Assembly: GCA_016709025.1 (NCBI GenBank)
Contig: JADJEQ010000004.1
Location: 310,001 to 374,000 of the forward strand
Length of the DNA: 64,000 nt
Origin: Bacteroidales bacterium
Lineage (GTDB): Bacteria; Bacteroidota; Bacteroidia; Bacteroidales; Lentimicrobiaceae
Direction of reading: 5' to 3'
Below the pieces are notes generated by a model. The model was given only the letters and a program-made list of their open reading frames with translations. It searched no databases and was not told the DNA's origin. Below are positions 56,378-64,000 of this stretch, piece by piece (position 1 is the stretch's first letter; each line of letters begins with the position of its first letter). The translations under genes were made by a program, and so were the position numbers.

Positions 56378-57775
56378 CTACTTGTCTGTAGTTTGTTTAA
56401 CCTGACGGTTATCCTGCTTCATTGCGCTGATCTCAGCCTGGAGCTGCCTGATCTGCTTATCCTGACTGATCAGATGCAAGGTTAGTTCCTCAACCTTTTC
56501 AAGCAGCTTTACCTGCATGTCACCCAACTGAATTCCTTCTGACTCAACCTGTGCGGCTGATGGAATGCCCGGCAAATGTTTGTTCCTGTTGATGCTTTCT
56601 TCCAGGCTGGAAAGGCTCATAAGATCATAATCCGGTGCAAACACGTAATCGGGCCAGCTGGCAAATGCCTGAACCAGTACTTCAGTACAGGCGATTTTAC
56701 CGTTCACCGAAAGGTCATAACCGGCAGCCTGTGTTGTAGTTCCGATGCGAAGATCGTTGCTGATATATACACTTCCGCTACTGAAATATCCGGCCCAATT
56801 TGTAGCGCCTCCCGATGCAGTTCCATAAATACCAATTCTGGTACCAACACCACCGGCTCCGGTGGCTGATCCATAAACACCATAAACAAAGGATGTATAA
56901 GTGGTTCCGTTTGCAAAACCCCTGACGCCCATCCAGCCACCTTCACCATAAACTCCGATTCCGGAGCCGGGCCGCGGAACTGAAATACCTTCCAGGGCCC
57001 TTGTATCAGTGGTTCCTGAATGCATAACCCTGGAGGAGAGGAGTGTACTTAACGAGTCGGAGGCTCCTTCACCGCCCATGAATCCCTCAATTAAAAACCG
57101 TCCCTTAAATCTACCGGCATAGTTGGTATTTGCACCTTGTGCCTGAGCATACAATCCATAATTTGTTGTCGTTGTGCTAATCCCATCTGAGAAAAATATC
57201 CCTGCATAATTATTGAGATTATCATCATTATTCCAGCCATACACAGCAGCTCCGTTACCGCCGGCATTGGACTTAATACCCAAAACACCGGCGTTGACCA
57301 CATCAAACGGTGCACCCAGCACTGATGGCTCAAGAACACCCAACATACCGGCTGCATAAAGAAAAGCAGACTCGTCGTTTCCCACAATGGCTGCCTTTCC
57401 TGAAAGGTAATTTATGACATTCAAACCATTGTTGTTCGGATTGGTCATCCCTATACCAACCCTTCCGGTATTAAAATAGATGTCGGATCCGTTTGCCTGC
57501 CAGAAATCGCTTGAGGCAGTTCCGAATCTTTGCCAGGCAGCACCATCGTAGAAATAAAAACCGGGATTACTATTGGTTTGATAGATGATCAAGCCAGTTA
57601 CCGGTGCAACCGGCCTTTGGGCGAAGGTCATGCGTGGTACCAACATACCCAGTCCGGTAGCCTTTACGTCGAGCATTGATGAAGCATCAGGAAGTGAACC
57701 ATCGGTATTGATGGCAACCTGGGCATGTAATTCAAAACACAGGGCCATAGCTAAAAGAAAGAGTAAATTTTTCAT
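56378..57775 (-). CDS. Secreted surface protein, fourth member of the local paralogous family
   Basis: 465 residues: signal peptide (to about 18, ELHAQ), then VAINTDGSLPDASSMLDVKATGLGMLVPRMT, the same block as in the genes at 39182 and 40422. GRVGIGMTNPNNNGLNVINY and repeated GVYGSATGAGG-like units follow. The end, WPDYVFAPDYDLMSLSSLEE then HLPGIPSAAQVESEGIQLGDMQ, is a tail-fibre-type domain followed by a coiled coil (EKVEELTLHLISQDKQIRQL). It probably forms trimers outside the cell. There is no T9SS domain. Confidence 0.78.
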   Translation of the reverse strand: MKNLLFLLAMALCFELHAQVAINTDGSLPDASSMLDVKATGLGMLVPRMTFAQRPVAPVTGLIIYQTNSNPGFYFYDGAAWQRFGTASSDFWQANGSDIYFNTGRVGIGMTNPNNNGLNVINYLSGKAAIVGNDESAFLYAAGMLGVLEPSVLGAPFDVVNAGVLGIKSNAGGNGAAVYGWNNDDNLNNYAGIFFSDGISTTTTNYGLYAQAQGANTNYAGRFKGRFLIEGFMGGEGASDSLSTLLSSRVMHSGTTDTRALEGISVPRPGSGIGVYGEGGWMGVRGFANGTTYTSFVYGVYGSATGAGGVGTRIGIYGTASGGATNWAGYFSSGSVYISNDLRIGTTTQAAGYDLSVNGKIACTEVLVQAFASWPDYVFAPDYDLMSLSSLEESINRNKHLPGIPSAAQVESEGIQLGDMQVKLLEKVEELTLHLISQDKQIRQLQAEISAMKQDNRQVKQTTDK

Positions 57776-58091
57776 AGACTAAGTTTTTGATGTTAACTTA
57801 TTATTGAGAATAATTAAGAATACACAGGTAAAATAGCAGTATGATTAGCCGGGAGTAGAGTACCGTTAGTTGAACGGAAGAAAACCGTTAACAAATTTTA
57901 ACATTATGCGAATAGATAAGTTCATTACAGCACCTCCTCTATTGGAGAAAACACTGTTAAATATTTGTTAATGTTTTCCCAACACCTCTAATCTTCTGAA
58001 TATCATATTATTAAAAATTTTCTATTGATGGTATCAACCAACCTGTCGAAGTGTTTATAAGTTGAGAATTTTCCCCCTGATTCAACAACCC
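57776..58091. other. Non-coding leader region with repeated AT-rich words
   Basis: No gene in this 316-base gap between two same-strand genes. ACGGAAGAAAACCGTTAACAA and the words at 57886-57905 and 57954-57973 (TGTTAAAATTTGTTAA type) are the only structure seen; the second is flanked by GAGAAAACA/TGTTTTCCC inverted arms. Possible operator sites for the 57775 gene. Confidence 0.3.
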
Positions 58092-59087
58092 CTAGTTGGG
58101 CATCGCTTCCCCGGGTGCAAAAACTGTTTCCAATACAGTATATTCCTTAGGGTCAAGCGAATGCAGGTATCGGTATAAAGCTTTCAGTTCAACTTCATTC
58201 ATCCTGGAAAATGAGCCCCAGGGCATGGGGCTACCCTGATGCGCACGACCAGCCCTGAAACGGTCTACAAACATTTGTTCAGTCCAGCCAACCATAACAC
58301 CTGTTGATGAATCGGGGGTAATATTGGGCGAAATAAAACCATATCCGCCTGACAAATTATCCGGCGGAAAAAGCCCTCCCCCGGCAAAATCAGGCCCGGT
58401 TTGCTTTCCTGATTTCATATCATATTCAGTATGACAAAACCTGCAATTGCCGATGCTGTTGGCAACATACTTTCCATATTCTATTGTCGAGTCTATTGCA
58501 ACAGATTGAGGTGGTATTTTCTTCGGGCCCTCGGGCTTCATCAATCCGAAAGCGAGCATGGCCTTACCCATAAAACCATATTCTGAAGTCTTAACTTCAT
58601 GTCTGACAGGCTCCTGCGACCTCATAAATGAAACTACCGCAATAAGATCCTCATCGCTCATCTCCTGGAATGGCATAAAAGACATAAGAAATCTGCCATC
58701 ATAACCAACTGAATGACGAAGACTCCTGGCCAACTCTTCATCGGTGCGGTTGCCAATCCCGGTTTCGATATCCGGCGTAAGATTGGGCGCTCTGAAGGTG
58801 CCAATTCCTGATATTTCAAGCCCCCAGCCACCGATCAATGGCAATTGCGAACCTTTCTCAATTTCCATGAAATCTTCAACCGGCATGTGACAAGAAGCAC
58901 AATGTGCCGGGCCATAGGCAAGGTACCTGCCACGGGCAATAACAGCAGAATCGCTGCTCGCTGTTATTTGCGGATAAGGCGCAGTATATTTCCTGTTCCA
59001 GGTAAACTGTATAAAAAGTACCAGCCCGATAATTAAAACGCCAAGCACAATGCCCGTCCATTTCAGAACTTTGATATTTTTTTTCAT
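58092..59087 (-). CDS. Dihaem c-type cytochrome, membrane-anchored
   Basis: 331 residues. An N-terminal membrane anchor (about 10-28) is followed by two cytochrome c domains with haem motifs C63-A-S-C66-H67 and C215-R-F-C218-H219. PNLTPDIETGIGNRTDEELARSLRHSVGYDGR and SPNITPDSSTGVMVGWTEQMFVDRFRAG are the paired axial-Met/insert segments of the alcohol-dehydrogenase cytochrome subunit-like family. It probably passes electrons in the periplasm. Its redox partner is not in the window. Confidence 0.9.
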   Translation of the reverse strand: MKKNIKVLKWTGIVLGVLIIGLVLFIQFTWNRKYTAPYPQITASSDSAVIARGRYLAYGPAHCASCHMPVEDFMEIEKGSQLPLIGGWGLEISGIGTFRAPNLTPDIETGIGNRTDEELARSLRHSVGYDGRFLMSFMPFQEMSDEDLIAVVSFMRSQEPVRHEVKTSEYGFMGKAMLAFGLMKPEGPKKIPPQSVAIDSTIEYGKYVANSIGNCRFCHTEYDMKSGKQTGPDFAGGGLFPPDNLSGGYGFISPNITPDSSTGVMVGWTEQMFVDRFRAGRAHQGSPMPWGSFSRMNEVELKALYRYLHSLDPKEYTVLETVFAPGEAMPN

Positions 59088-59340
59088 GATATCCTTTTTA
59101 AAGGTGAATACTGAATTGTCAGTTGTTCATCAATATTCAGATAGTTAGGAAAGAAAGCCGGTATTTGATTCCGTTTTTAAAAATCAACATATAATCAACA
59201 AATTAATTCATTCCGGAACCGGTGAAAAATTATATGGCTTCAATACTGTTGAAAGGATAGATGTTGTAGTTTCAGGTAAACAAGTTGATTAATAAATTGG
59301 TTAACAGCAATATTGCATTTAACACATCTTTAACATATGC
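59088..59340. other. Non-coding gap, nothing recognised
   Basis: AT-rich sequence upstream of the cytochrome gene. It presumably holds its promoter, but no convincing -7 box is seen. Confidence 0.4.
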
Positions 59341-59845
59341 ATCTATTTCAGGGCATAGGGCATAGGGCACAGTGCTCAGGGCATGGAGCATGGGGCATGG
59401 GGCATGGGGCAAGGAGTTAATTGGAAAATTTCGTCTCTTTAGCAACAGACACGGGGACAAGCCTGATGAATCATGGCAGGAGATAAATGAATCTGCGCAT
59501 GGCTTAACGGAAGGAGCAAAAAAAAAGGTTTAAATCTATGTGCCTATTGCCTTTCTATGTGACTATGTGTTGAAAGTACGGGTTGCAAAAGCAGAAACGA
59601 TCAAATACGGCAAAGTGCGGAAAGAGGTCCATAATTGAACCCACAACATAGAAATTAGAAATTAGAAATTAGAAATTCTCTTTCCCTTCTCTCTCAGTCT
59701 CTTAGTCACCCTTCTCCACTTTCTCCCCTTCTCCACTTCTCCCCTTCTCCCCTGATCTCTTCGTCTCTTCGTCTCTTATTCCCTTCGTCTCTTAGTCTCT
59801 TAGTCTCTAAGTCCCCTTATCCCCTTCTCCCCGCGGCTCAGGAAT
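59341..59845. repeat. Intergenic heptamer/octamer arrays upstream of and around the M15 gene end
   Basis: CATGGGG heptamers (about 59385-59412) follow a GGGCATA array. GAAATTA heptamers lie at 59647-59675. From 59690 TCTCTTAGTC/CTTCTCCCC words and CTTCGTCT octamers run to about 59830, close to the stop codon of the M15 gene. There is no gene. Confidence 0.8.
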
Positions 59846-59849
59846 GGAA

Positions 59850-60308
59850 TCAGCTGAAAGGCAGATAAATCGTTTTCCCTGCAGCATCCTTCACTGCCTT
59901 CAATATCTGGCGTCTGTTGCGGGATGGATCGTATGAAACATGCACCCACCGGTAATCAAACTCATTGATCAACTGATCGAATGGAAGGTTAAGCTCCTTT
60001 ATTTTCTTAAAAAGAAATTCATTGCCATGGTTGTGATCAACTATATCGGCTGCCTGACCGGTCATGTGCTGACTGTTCTTTGACCCCTTGATCGCTGTAT
60101 TGAGGGAAGGGCAGCGGTAACCACTGTTAAGATTGACCGGAGAGCCCAAAGCATCCCGTAATGGCTGAAGAATGTTGACACTAAGCGCCCTGAGACTCTC
60201 TATTATTGCCTGCGGCGGGTTGTATTGCTCTTCGTCGAACTTACGGTTAGAGGTCAGTAGTAATTCATACAGTGAAAAATTCTTGGTAAATTGAATGTCC
60301 GGATGCAT
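59850..60308 (-). CDS. M15-type D-Ala-D-Ala carboxypeptidase/endolysin-like peptidase
   Basis: 152 residues of the Peptidase_M15_3 type. Zinc ligands: His81 (SKNSQHMTGQAAD), Asp88 and His123 (YRWVHVSYD); SGYRCPSLNTAIKGS is the family's substrate-loop motif. It cleaves peptidoglycan cross-links or stem peptides. There is no signal peptide, as in phage endolysins and some cellular members, but no phage genes are nearby. A TTTAGG hexamer array lies directly upstream of its start. Confidence 0.88.
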   Translation of the reverse strand: MHPDIQFTKNFSLYELLLTSNRKFDEEQYNPPQAIIESLRALSVNILQPLRDALGSPVNLNSGYRCPSLNTAIKGSKNSQHMTGQAADIVDHNHGNEFLFKKIKELNLPFDQLINEFDYRWVHVSYDPSRNRRQILKAVKDAAGKTIYLPFS

Positions 60309-60314
60309 AATTGT

Positions 60315-60377
60315 AAGGTTTAGGTTAAGGTTTAGGTTTAGGTTTAGGTTTAGGTTTAGGTTAAGGTTAAGGTTAAG
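60315..60377. repeat. TTTAGG/TTAAGG hexamer array in the leader of the M15 gene
   Basis: About ten units of GGTTTA and GGTTAA, ending six bases before the start codon of the minus-strand M15 gene. The period is 6, unlike the heptamers elsewhere. The sequence resembles eukaryotic telomere repeats, surely by chance. Confidence 0.85.
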
Positions 60378-60685
60378 CCTGCCCGCCTGAAGTGTGGCGG
60401 GTAAACCTGGCTGACAAATCAGGTTGAATAGTTAAATCCATTTAGCCAGTCAGACGGAGGCGAGGTTGAGAATGCCTTCACTTTTCACTCTTCACTCTTT
60501 GTTATCTGAGATCTTGTCGAAAGACACTCTTCTCTTCACTTTTCACTTTTCACTTTTCACTTTTTTTACTCACTACTCACTACTCACTACTCTTCTCTTA
60601 GTCTCTCAGTCTCTTAGTCTCTTAGTCTCTCAGTCTCTCAGTCTCTCAGTCTCTCAGTCTCTCAGTCTCTTAGTCTCTCACTTTT
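60378..60685. repeat. Hairpin element and CACTTTT, ACTACTC, AGTCTCTC arrays
   Basis: A CCCGCC/GGCGGG hairpin (60382-60401) is followed by TAAATCCATTTAGCCAG, a word repeated near 5660. Then come CTTCACT and CACTTTT heptamers (60478-60565), ACTACTC heptamers (about 60570-60590) and CAGTCTCT octamers (about 60604-60678). The arrays touch the stop codon of the minus-strand cupin gene. Confidence 0.85.
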
Positions 60686-61321
60686 TCACTTCAGGCCATA
60701 CCTGGTGGCAATCTCCTGCCGTTCATCCCAGGCATCCGGGGAACTCATCAGGCCAAATTTCTCTCTCAGCCGCTCGTGTTCTTTCTCTTTCGCTTCAGAA
60801 CCATCGGGAAACCCATTTTCAGGTGTGAGCTCATAAAAAACCCGCTCAAGATATTCCTCAAAAGGCTGGTTGAAATACATATCCATAAAGCGTAACGGCT
60901 TGTCGGAGGCATTCCAGAAAGTATGCTTTATCATGCGTGGCCGTAAATGCCAACCTCCGGCCTCAACTGTAACCACTTCATTACCCATCAGAATGCTGGC
61001 CGTGCCTTCCAATACCAGCATCAATTCATCCAGCTCCTTGTGCCAGTGAGGAGCCGGTCCCATTACTTTTGGCGCTACGGCTGTTTCAACACTTGAATAC
61101 AAACCATTGGTCATGGCTGAACGCACCCAGGTTCTGATGGCCATTCCTCCATTAGGATCCAGGGGCGGCTTAGAAGGCAGGAGCATTTGTTTCATCGGGT
61201 CATTTTCCGGGCCAGTGCCCTGCTGGCTGATGGTACTACCGATGGCACTGAACCCGCTTCCGGATAAAGCACCAAATGCTGTTAACAATCCGGCAGATAA
61301 GAGAAAATTGCGTCTTTCCAT
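60686..61321 (-). CDS. Exported cupin-domain protein with Tat-like signal
   Basis: 211 residues. MERRNFLLSAGLLTAFG is a twin-arginine-like signal sequence. The cupin fold has both motifs: H92-W-H94 ... E99 ... G106 (HWHKELDELMLVLEG) and, in motif 2, His133 followed four residues later by Asn137 (KHTFWNASD). This is a metal-binding barrel; many such proteins bind or modify small molecules. The natural ligand is unknown. A repeat array starts within about two bases of its TGA stop. Confidence 0.85.
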   Translation of the reverse strand: MERRNFLLSAGLLTAFGALSGSGFSAIGSTISQQGTGPENDPMKQMLLPSKPPLDPNGGMAIRTWVRSAMTNGLYSSVETAVAPKVMGPAPHWHKELDELMLVLEGTASILMGNEVVTVEAGGWHLRPRMIKHTFWNASDKPLRFMDMYFNQPFEEYLERVFYELTPENGFPDGSEAKEKEHERLREKFGLMSSPDAWDERQEIATRYGLK

Positions 61322-61844
61322 AAACTGGTGATCAGGATTTAAGTATTAATATAATGAGGTAAAATGGTAACAGGCTAACTGATATACACAGTAATTTCAG
61401 GGTATCAATGTAGGTTGAGGAGGGAAGAGTAGGTTGTAAAACTTTAGTCAGTTCAAAAACAGCCAGGATTCCAATAAGTTAAAACCACAATGAAGATTAA
61501 CAGATTTTTAACATTTGAGGTCTTACCCCTAACCTCATAATCCTCCGCAAAACATGGGAAGGAAGACTTTTCATATCAATGGCGGCAATTAAAAAGCAGC
61601 CTGGAAACAGAGAAAAACCAATGATCTTCGTTGCTGCCCGGCAGGTTAATTTCAGTCGTTCCTTAATTGGAATCGTCAACCCGGAGTGATGTTCCATTTT
61701 ACAATTAAGCATTAGCCGGGAACCCAGGGAACAAGCCTTTCACAATATAAATACCTAATAATACTGATTCCCAGGCCTTAAAACCACTATACTTTTACAG
61801 CAGTGGAATTCCCTTCCTGAATCCGGATTTTAAAGCCAGCCATT
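61322..61844. other. Non-coding gap of 523 bases
   Basis: I find no convincing gene. A 71-codon frame at 61497-61712 has no homologue I recognise and its composition is unlike the neighbours. One stretch (ACCCCTAACCTCATAATCC near 61527) resembles the CCCCTAACCCC words of the element at 22729-22802. Confidence 0.4.
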
Positions 61845-63038
61845 ATGACCAAGCACGACTGTTTTTCCCTGGTATTAATTTTCACGATTTTTCTGATTAC
61901 CGTTTCCTGCGATAAAGAAAAATCTCCCGACGATCAGCCCGTGAACCCGGCCGACAGCGGCAGGTACATTGTTACCTATAATGAATCACAACTGGCAGGC
62001 AACCTGAACGGATACCGTTTTGAATCGGCTTTCGGAACCGCGGAACCATTGGCTTATCCTTACCTTTGGTTACAGTTTGCTGACGATTACAACGACAGCA
62101 TACGCCTGGTTGTATTAAATCAGAATGCCGCTAAATCAATCACCAGATACATGACTGCCAATTGTTACAATGGCAACATAAGCAGGAAATTTGATCATGG
62201 TACCTTCCCGAACGATGTATCCAACTCCATGTCATTTGCATTTGATCACCCGAAGTTTCTGCTCTTCTGGTACGACAAGGTAAATGGAACCATTACCCAG
62301 ACTGCTACTGTTTTCGGGATGAATGCACAGGTTTCTCAAATTTTTACCGGAATGCAGGATCAGTATTCCTATCAGTTTCTCAACCGCTACCTGATAAGGT
62401 ATATCAGCGGAATCAGCCTGTGGCCTTTTAACCATGCCAACTGGAACGATGAAACCCAGTTTGTGGCAACCAGCGAACTCAGTGCACCAAAGGCCATCGG
62501 ACACTACTTTGATGAAACATTTTCAACTTTTCCCTACGATGTGCTACATAATATGTACTCCGGTTTTTTCCAGTCAACTTATGCCGGCACCTACGTGGGC
62601 ATTTCGAAAGGCAGTACGAACCTGGATACCTTGATGCTTAACAACAATCCACCTGAATGGTATGATCCTCAAATCTGTAGTGCATTCATTGATAAATCCG
62701 GGGATACCCTTTACCTGGGTACAACTGTTAATGTCCCGAATACAATACAGGTGGTTTCCAGCCTCTATCGTCTGATAGAAGGTTCCGGCCGGATGGAGGT
62801 CGTTTATTCAGACATTCCAGTTGTTCATCAGCTTCGTTTCTTCCGCCATGGATATTATTATGGCACCTCTTCAACCGATGGGAAACCTGTGCGCATAAAC
62901 AGGTCGGGGGTGGCAGAATCAGTTCCGGTGCCGGAAACTTCAACAGGAGCCAGCCTGATTTACAGCAGCAACAAAATCATTGCACTGAGTGTCTCTCCGG
63001 ATGGCAAACGGCTTGAAGTTTTTTCCAGGGACTATTAG
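61845..63038 (+). CDS. Lipoprotein of unknown function
   Basis: 397 residues with a lipoprotein signal (IFLITVSC, Cys22). The mature protein has short beta-strand-like repeats (LWLQFADDYNDSIRLVVLNQN ... DTLYLGTTVNVPN ... LSVSPDGKRLEVFS), which could form a beta propeller, but no catalytic or binding motif is recognised. It is a single gene. Likely at the outer membrane or cell surface. Confidence 0.75.
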   Translation: MTKHDCFSLVLIFTIFLITVSCDKEKSPDDQPVNPADSGRYIVTYNESQLAGNLNGYRFESAFGTAEPLAYPYLWLQFADDYNDSIRLVVLNQNAAKSITRYMTANCYNGNISRKFDHGTFPNDVSNSMSFAFDHPKFLLFWYDKVNGTITQTATVFGMNAQVSQIFTGMQDQYSYQFLNRYLIRYISGISLWPFNHANWNDETQFVATSELSAPKAIGHYFDETFSTFPYDVLHNMYSGFFQSTYAGTYVGISKGSTNLDTLMLNNNPPEWYDPQICSAFIDKSGDTLYLGTTVNVPNTIQVVSSLYRLIEGSGRMEVVYSDIPVVHQLRFFRHGYYYGTSSTDGKPVRINRSGVAESVPVPETSTGASLIYSSNKIIALSVSPDGKRLEVFSRDY

Positions 63039-63227
63039 ATTGGGTAATATGGGTGGTTTAAAAGTTATGAAAACCACATGAATGGCCAGCGCAAACACTG
63101 ATGTAATTAGTTTTCAAACATTTGCGTTCTATGACAAAGAAGGGAAACAGTATAATCAGAATGACAGGGATGAAATGTAAGATTTTGCAGGCCACTCCTG
63201 TGCCCCAAAGGGTTATTTGCAGGGCAT

Positions 63228-63261
63228 AAAAAAGGCCCGGATCGTTGATCGGACCTTTTTT
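63228..63261 (-). terminator. Rho-independent terminator of the HU gene
   Basis: AAAAAAGGCCCGGATC and GATCGGACCTTTTTT pair with one bulge and one mismatch across a three-base loop. It has T-tracts on both strands. It lies 21 bases after the HU stop and could also serve the 61845 gene. Confidence 0.85.
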
Positions 63262-63281
63262 AAAATTTCGGATGGTACGGA

Positions 63282-63554
63282 TTACTTCAATCCGTCCTTC
63301 AGGGCTTTTCCTGGTTTAAATTTCGGGACTTTTGCTGCCTCTATCTGGAGTGTAGCACCGGTTTTGGGGTTACGGCCGGTCCTGGCTGCTCTTGAGGAAA
63401 CTGAAAATGAGCCAAACCCGGCTATTTCAACACTTCCACCACTTTTCAATGTTTCAGCTACAGTTTCGTGGTAGCTGTCAATGGCACTCTTTGCCTGTAC
63501 CTTGGTAATTCCTGCTCTTTGAGCAATTGCATCAATCAAATCAGATTTGTTCAT
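63282..63554 (-). CDS. HU family DNA-binding protein
   Basis: 90 residues from ATG 63554 (MNKSDLIDAIAQRAGITKVQAKSAID), the normal HU start; a frame from 63590 adds 12 foreign residues. The DNA-binding arm signature GFGSFSVSSRAARTGRNPKTG is conserved. HU bends and compacts DNA and helps in replication, repair and transcription. It ends in a clear terminator. Confidence 0.95.
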   Translation of the reverse strand: MNKSDLIDAIAQRAGITKVQAKSAIDSYHETVAETLKSGGSVEIAGFGSFSVSSRAARTGRNPKTGATLQIEAAKVPKFKPGKALKDGLK

Positions 63555-63590
63555 ACTTTTAATATTAGGGTGAATAATTTTTTTTAACAC

Positions 63591-64000
63591 TGTTTACCAG
63601 TATTTATCCGTTATACAACAGTTTTCAGGGATTGTTGTTTGAAGTAAGGGTGAATATTACTTTACAAGAGGTTTTCAGCCATTTCCGCTTCCACGCCATT
63701 CCAGCCGGTCATACCGGAAACTGTCCATAACAAAACGGGGTGGCTTGATTGTAAAACAAGTAATTATCCCGGAACAGGAGCATGAAACAACATCGCCCGA
63801 TTCACTTTTTGGGCCTGGCTCTCTGGCATACAGGCAGGCGCGCGCTTCCGCACCTCACCATAGATGTATCTGACCTATTTTAATGCATTTCACCAATCCT
63901 TCAACCGGCCAGGGTTGGTCAAAAGCACTGAGAATGTTAATGATTCGTTAAACCTGATTCTGCAAAAAACAGAATTTATATTGAATTGTTTGTATTCCGA
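63591..64000. other. Non-coding end of the window
   Basis: The 410 bases after the HU gene start show no open frame of note and no repeat array. It may contain the HU promoter on the minus strand and a leader for a gene beyond the edge. Confidence 0.4.

Noticed and set aside
59850..60308. Prophage endolysin and hence a prophage
   Set aside because: Only one M15 peptidase; no holin, structural or integrase gene nearby.
60315..60377. A linear-chromosome telomere
   Set aside because: The hexamers are internal, short and flanked by genes on both sides; resemblance to TTAGGG is coincidental.
61497..61712. 71-codon minus-strand frame in the 61.3-61.8 kb gap
   Set aside because: No recognisable family, no convincing start region, and composition unlike the neighbouring genes.

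Overview
The window looks like chromosome from an uncultured, at least facultatively aerobic Bacteroidota (Bacteroidia-like). Reasons: TonB-dependent receptors with CarboxypepD_reg-like N-termini, HmuY-like proteins, several probable type IX secretion (T9SS) cargo proteins with C-terminal sorting domains, a FISUMP-domain protein, a DUF4294 protein, a periplasmic beta-propeller histidine kinase, and Bacteroidetes-type -7 boxes (TAnnTTTG) upstream of several genes. Phenylalanine hydroxylase, 4-hydroxyphenylpyruvate dioxygenase and homogentisate dioxygenase all need O2. I saw no rRNA, tRNA, CRISPR array, intact transposase or phage genes.

Layout. 1-7.5 kb: housekeeping and accessory genes (DegV/DhaL protein cut by the edge, DUF1295, membrane-anchored peroxiredoxin, TspO, PPOX-fold protein, agmatinase/arginase family, DUF486). 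7.9-11.8 kb: a large secreted M6 metalloprotease with six InlB-like repeats and a T9SS tail. 12-17.3 kb: tyrosine degradation (hmgA, hpd, fahA, flavin reductase-like), completed at 22.9-24.6 kb by an aromatic amino acid hydroxylase with a long extra C-terminal domain. Maleylacetoacetate isomerase and an aminotransferase are not in the window. 17.5-22.4 kb: a probable haem-uptake operon with two HmuY-like proteins, one lipid-anchored and one with a T9SS tail, on either side of a TonB receptor. 24.8-35.2 kb: glycosyltransferase, miaA paralogue, TonB receptor plus DUF2271-like protein, pcm, Gfo/Idh oxidoreductase, lipoprotein, sugar-phosphate transferase. 35.6-45.2 kb: DUF4294, clpX (one-base frameshift), clpP and tig, with three opposite-strand surface-protein genes lying between clpP and tig. 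45.5-53 kb: propeller histidine kinase and its LuxR-type response regulator, followed by small lipoproteins and secreted proteins. 53-64 kb: sortilin/BNR-repeat T9SS cargo, a fourth surface paralogue, dihaem cytochrome c, M15 peptidase, cupin, lipoprotein, HU.

The strongest unexplained structure is intergenic. Many gaps are filled by short tandem repeats with a period of mostly 7, sometimes 8, bases and many different unit sequences (GATTKCG, CTTCTGA, TGCCAAC, ACTTTTT, CAATATC, GAAATTA, CATGGGG, GAACCCTT and others). They resemble the heptanucleotide STRR repeats known from filamentous cyanobacteria. At least eight arrays begin exactly at, or within about two bases of, the stop codon of the neighbouring gene, on either strand, and one supplies the last codons and the stop of the agmatinase-family gene. 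A second system is a dispersed family of 52-56 bp near-perfect palindromes. Its copies share a core (GGACACGACATGTCGTGTCC) but have different outer arms, each still self-complementary. They lie just downstream of gene ends.
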